The position numbers were made by a program, and so were the translations under genes. Source: JAUXIQ01 sp030620925 [NCBI: Nitrospinota bacterium] (GTDB lineage Bacteria > JAUXIQ01). Taken from it: DNA of 5,334 nucleotides. This document shows, piece after piece, positions 4,996 to 5,334 of the stretch (positions within the stretch are counted from its first letter, which is position 1; every line of letters begins with the position of its first letter). The notes under the pieces were generated by a model that saw only the letters and a program-made list of their open reading frames with translations, was not told where the DNA came from and did no database searches. The stretch spans positions 1-5,334 of the forward strand of contig JAUXIQ010000167.1 of assembly GCA_030620925.1 (NCBI GenBank), in the 5' to 3' direction.

Positions 4996-5334
4996 CTAGT
5001 GGCTCCCTTCGAAGGTGTAATCGTAGTCCAGGTCGGCCCTGATATCTTCCGCGTCGATCCCTCTTTCCTGGAAGTAGCTCTTCCCCGCGGTTTCTGTCCT
5101 CTGGAGGGAATTATCGGGTATGACCTTGGTTACCCACAAATCCCTCATGAGCATGAGCCTGTTGAAGTGCTGCTCGCAGTAGCCCCTCATGTATCTTTCT
5201 TCAGTGCAGTTCAAGACTCTGCATATAGGCCTTTTCTTCAGGGCTATTCCATCGGCGTTCAGCGTTCCCCTGCGCCACCTTTTATAATGTTTGCTGCAAA
5301 AACCCACTGCTTCATGTTTACTCTCGCAGCCGGC
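4996..5334 (-). CDS. Protein with tandem Cys/His zinc modules, 5' end beyond the window
   Basis: The last 112 codons of a reading frame that stays open to the right edge; a GTG at 5305-5307 lies inside the first zinc module, so the true start must be further right. In window numbering the first module has C3-x9-C13-x2-H16 (GFCSKHYKRW) with its leading cysteine probably off the edge, and the second is complete: C38-x4-C43-x9-C53-x2-H56 (GYCEQHFNRL). Identical C-x9-C-x2-H spacing and the G-F/Y-C-x-x-H-F/Y pattern show a tandem repeat. Similar C-x4-C...GxCxxHYxR fingers occur in phage-type HNH and other small DNA-binding proteins, but no HNH core is visible here. The tail after residue 60 is non-repetitive and acidic. 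Nucleic-acid binding is inferred. It converges on the OYE gene with 100 nt between. Confidence 0.72.
   Translation of the reverse strand, partial: AGCESKHEAVGFCSKHYKRWRRGTLNADGIALKKRPICRVLNCTEERYMRGYCEQHFNRLMLMRDLWVTKVIPDNSLQRTETAGKSYFQERGIDAEDIRADLDYDYTFEGSH

Overview
The window looks like a chromosomal piece from a moderately GC-rich bacterium with a respiratory chain. Arg AGG and Ile ATA codons are frequent and Shine-Dalgarno sites are strong. Protein content (b(o/a)3-like heme-copper enzyme, FmdE-family protein, short Old Yellow Enzyme) suits an anaerobic or facultative environmental lineage such as Chloroflexota/Dehalococcoidia or Desulfobacterota. That placement is a weak inference; no marker gene is present.

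Left part, minus strand, read right to left from about 2880 to 1: a compact respiratory operon. It encodes a 54-residue single-helix protein, a CuA-containing subunit II, the 12-helix heme-copper subunit I, a 44-residue subunit IIa-like peptide and the start of heme O synthase (ctaB, cut by the window edge). The two small peptides are easy to miss in automatic annotation. Subunit I keeps all six metal-binding histidines, but the tyrosine normally crosslinked to a CuB ligand is replaced by glutamine (HGAQQ instead of HPxVY). This makes it more likely a CuA-type, B-family-derived nitric oxide reductase, or another non-standard member, than an ordinary oxygen reductase.

Middle, 2803-3167: a divergent control region. 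It holds a perfect 14-bp FNR/DNR-type palindrome (TTGACTTAAGTCAA), a TATAAT box facing the respiratory operon and a good sigma70-type promoter facing right.

Right part, plus strand: an FmdE-domain protein with a C-terminal Cys4/His zinc module, then a single-domain Old Yellow Enzyme flavoprotein, probably one transcript, followed by a strong hairpin at 4910-4932. At the right edge, converging on the minus strand, lies the 3' part of a gene for a protein with tandem C-x4-C-x9-C-x2-H zinc modules.

Taken together, electrons from a cytochrome c or cupredoxin would enter at CuA of subunit II and pass to the heme/CuB site of subunit I, with CtaB supplying heme O (the precursor of heme A). An NO- or redox-sensing Crp/Fnr-family regulator could control the operon through the palindrome. 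Whether the divergent FmdE/OYE pair is functionally linked cannot be told from sequence alone.
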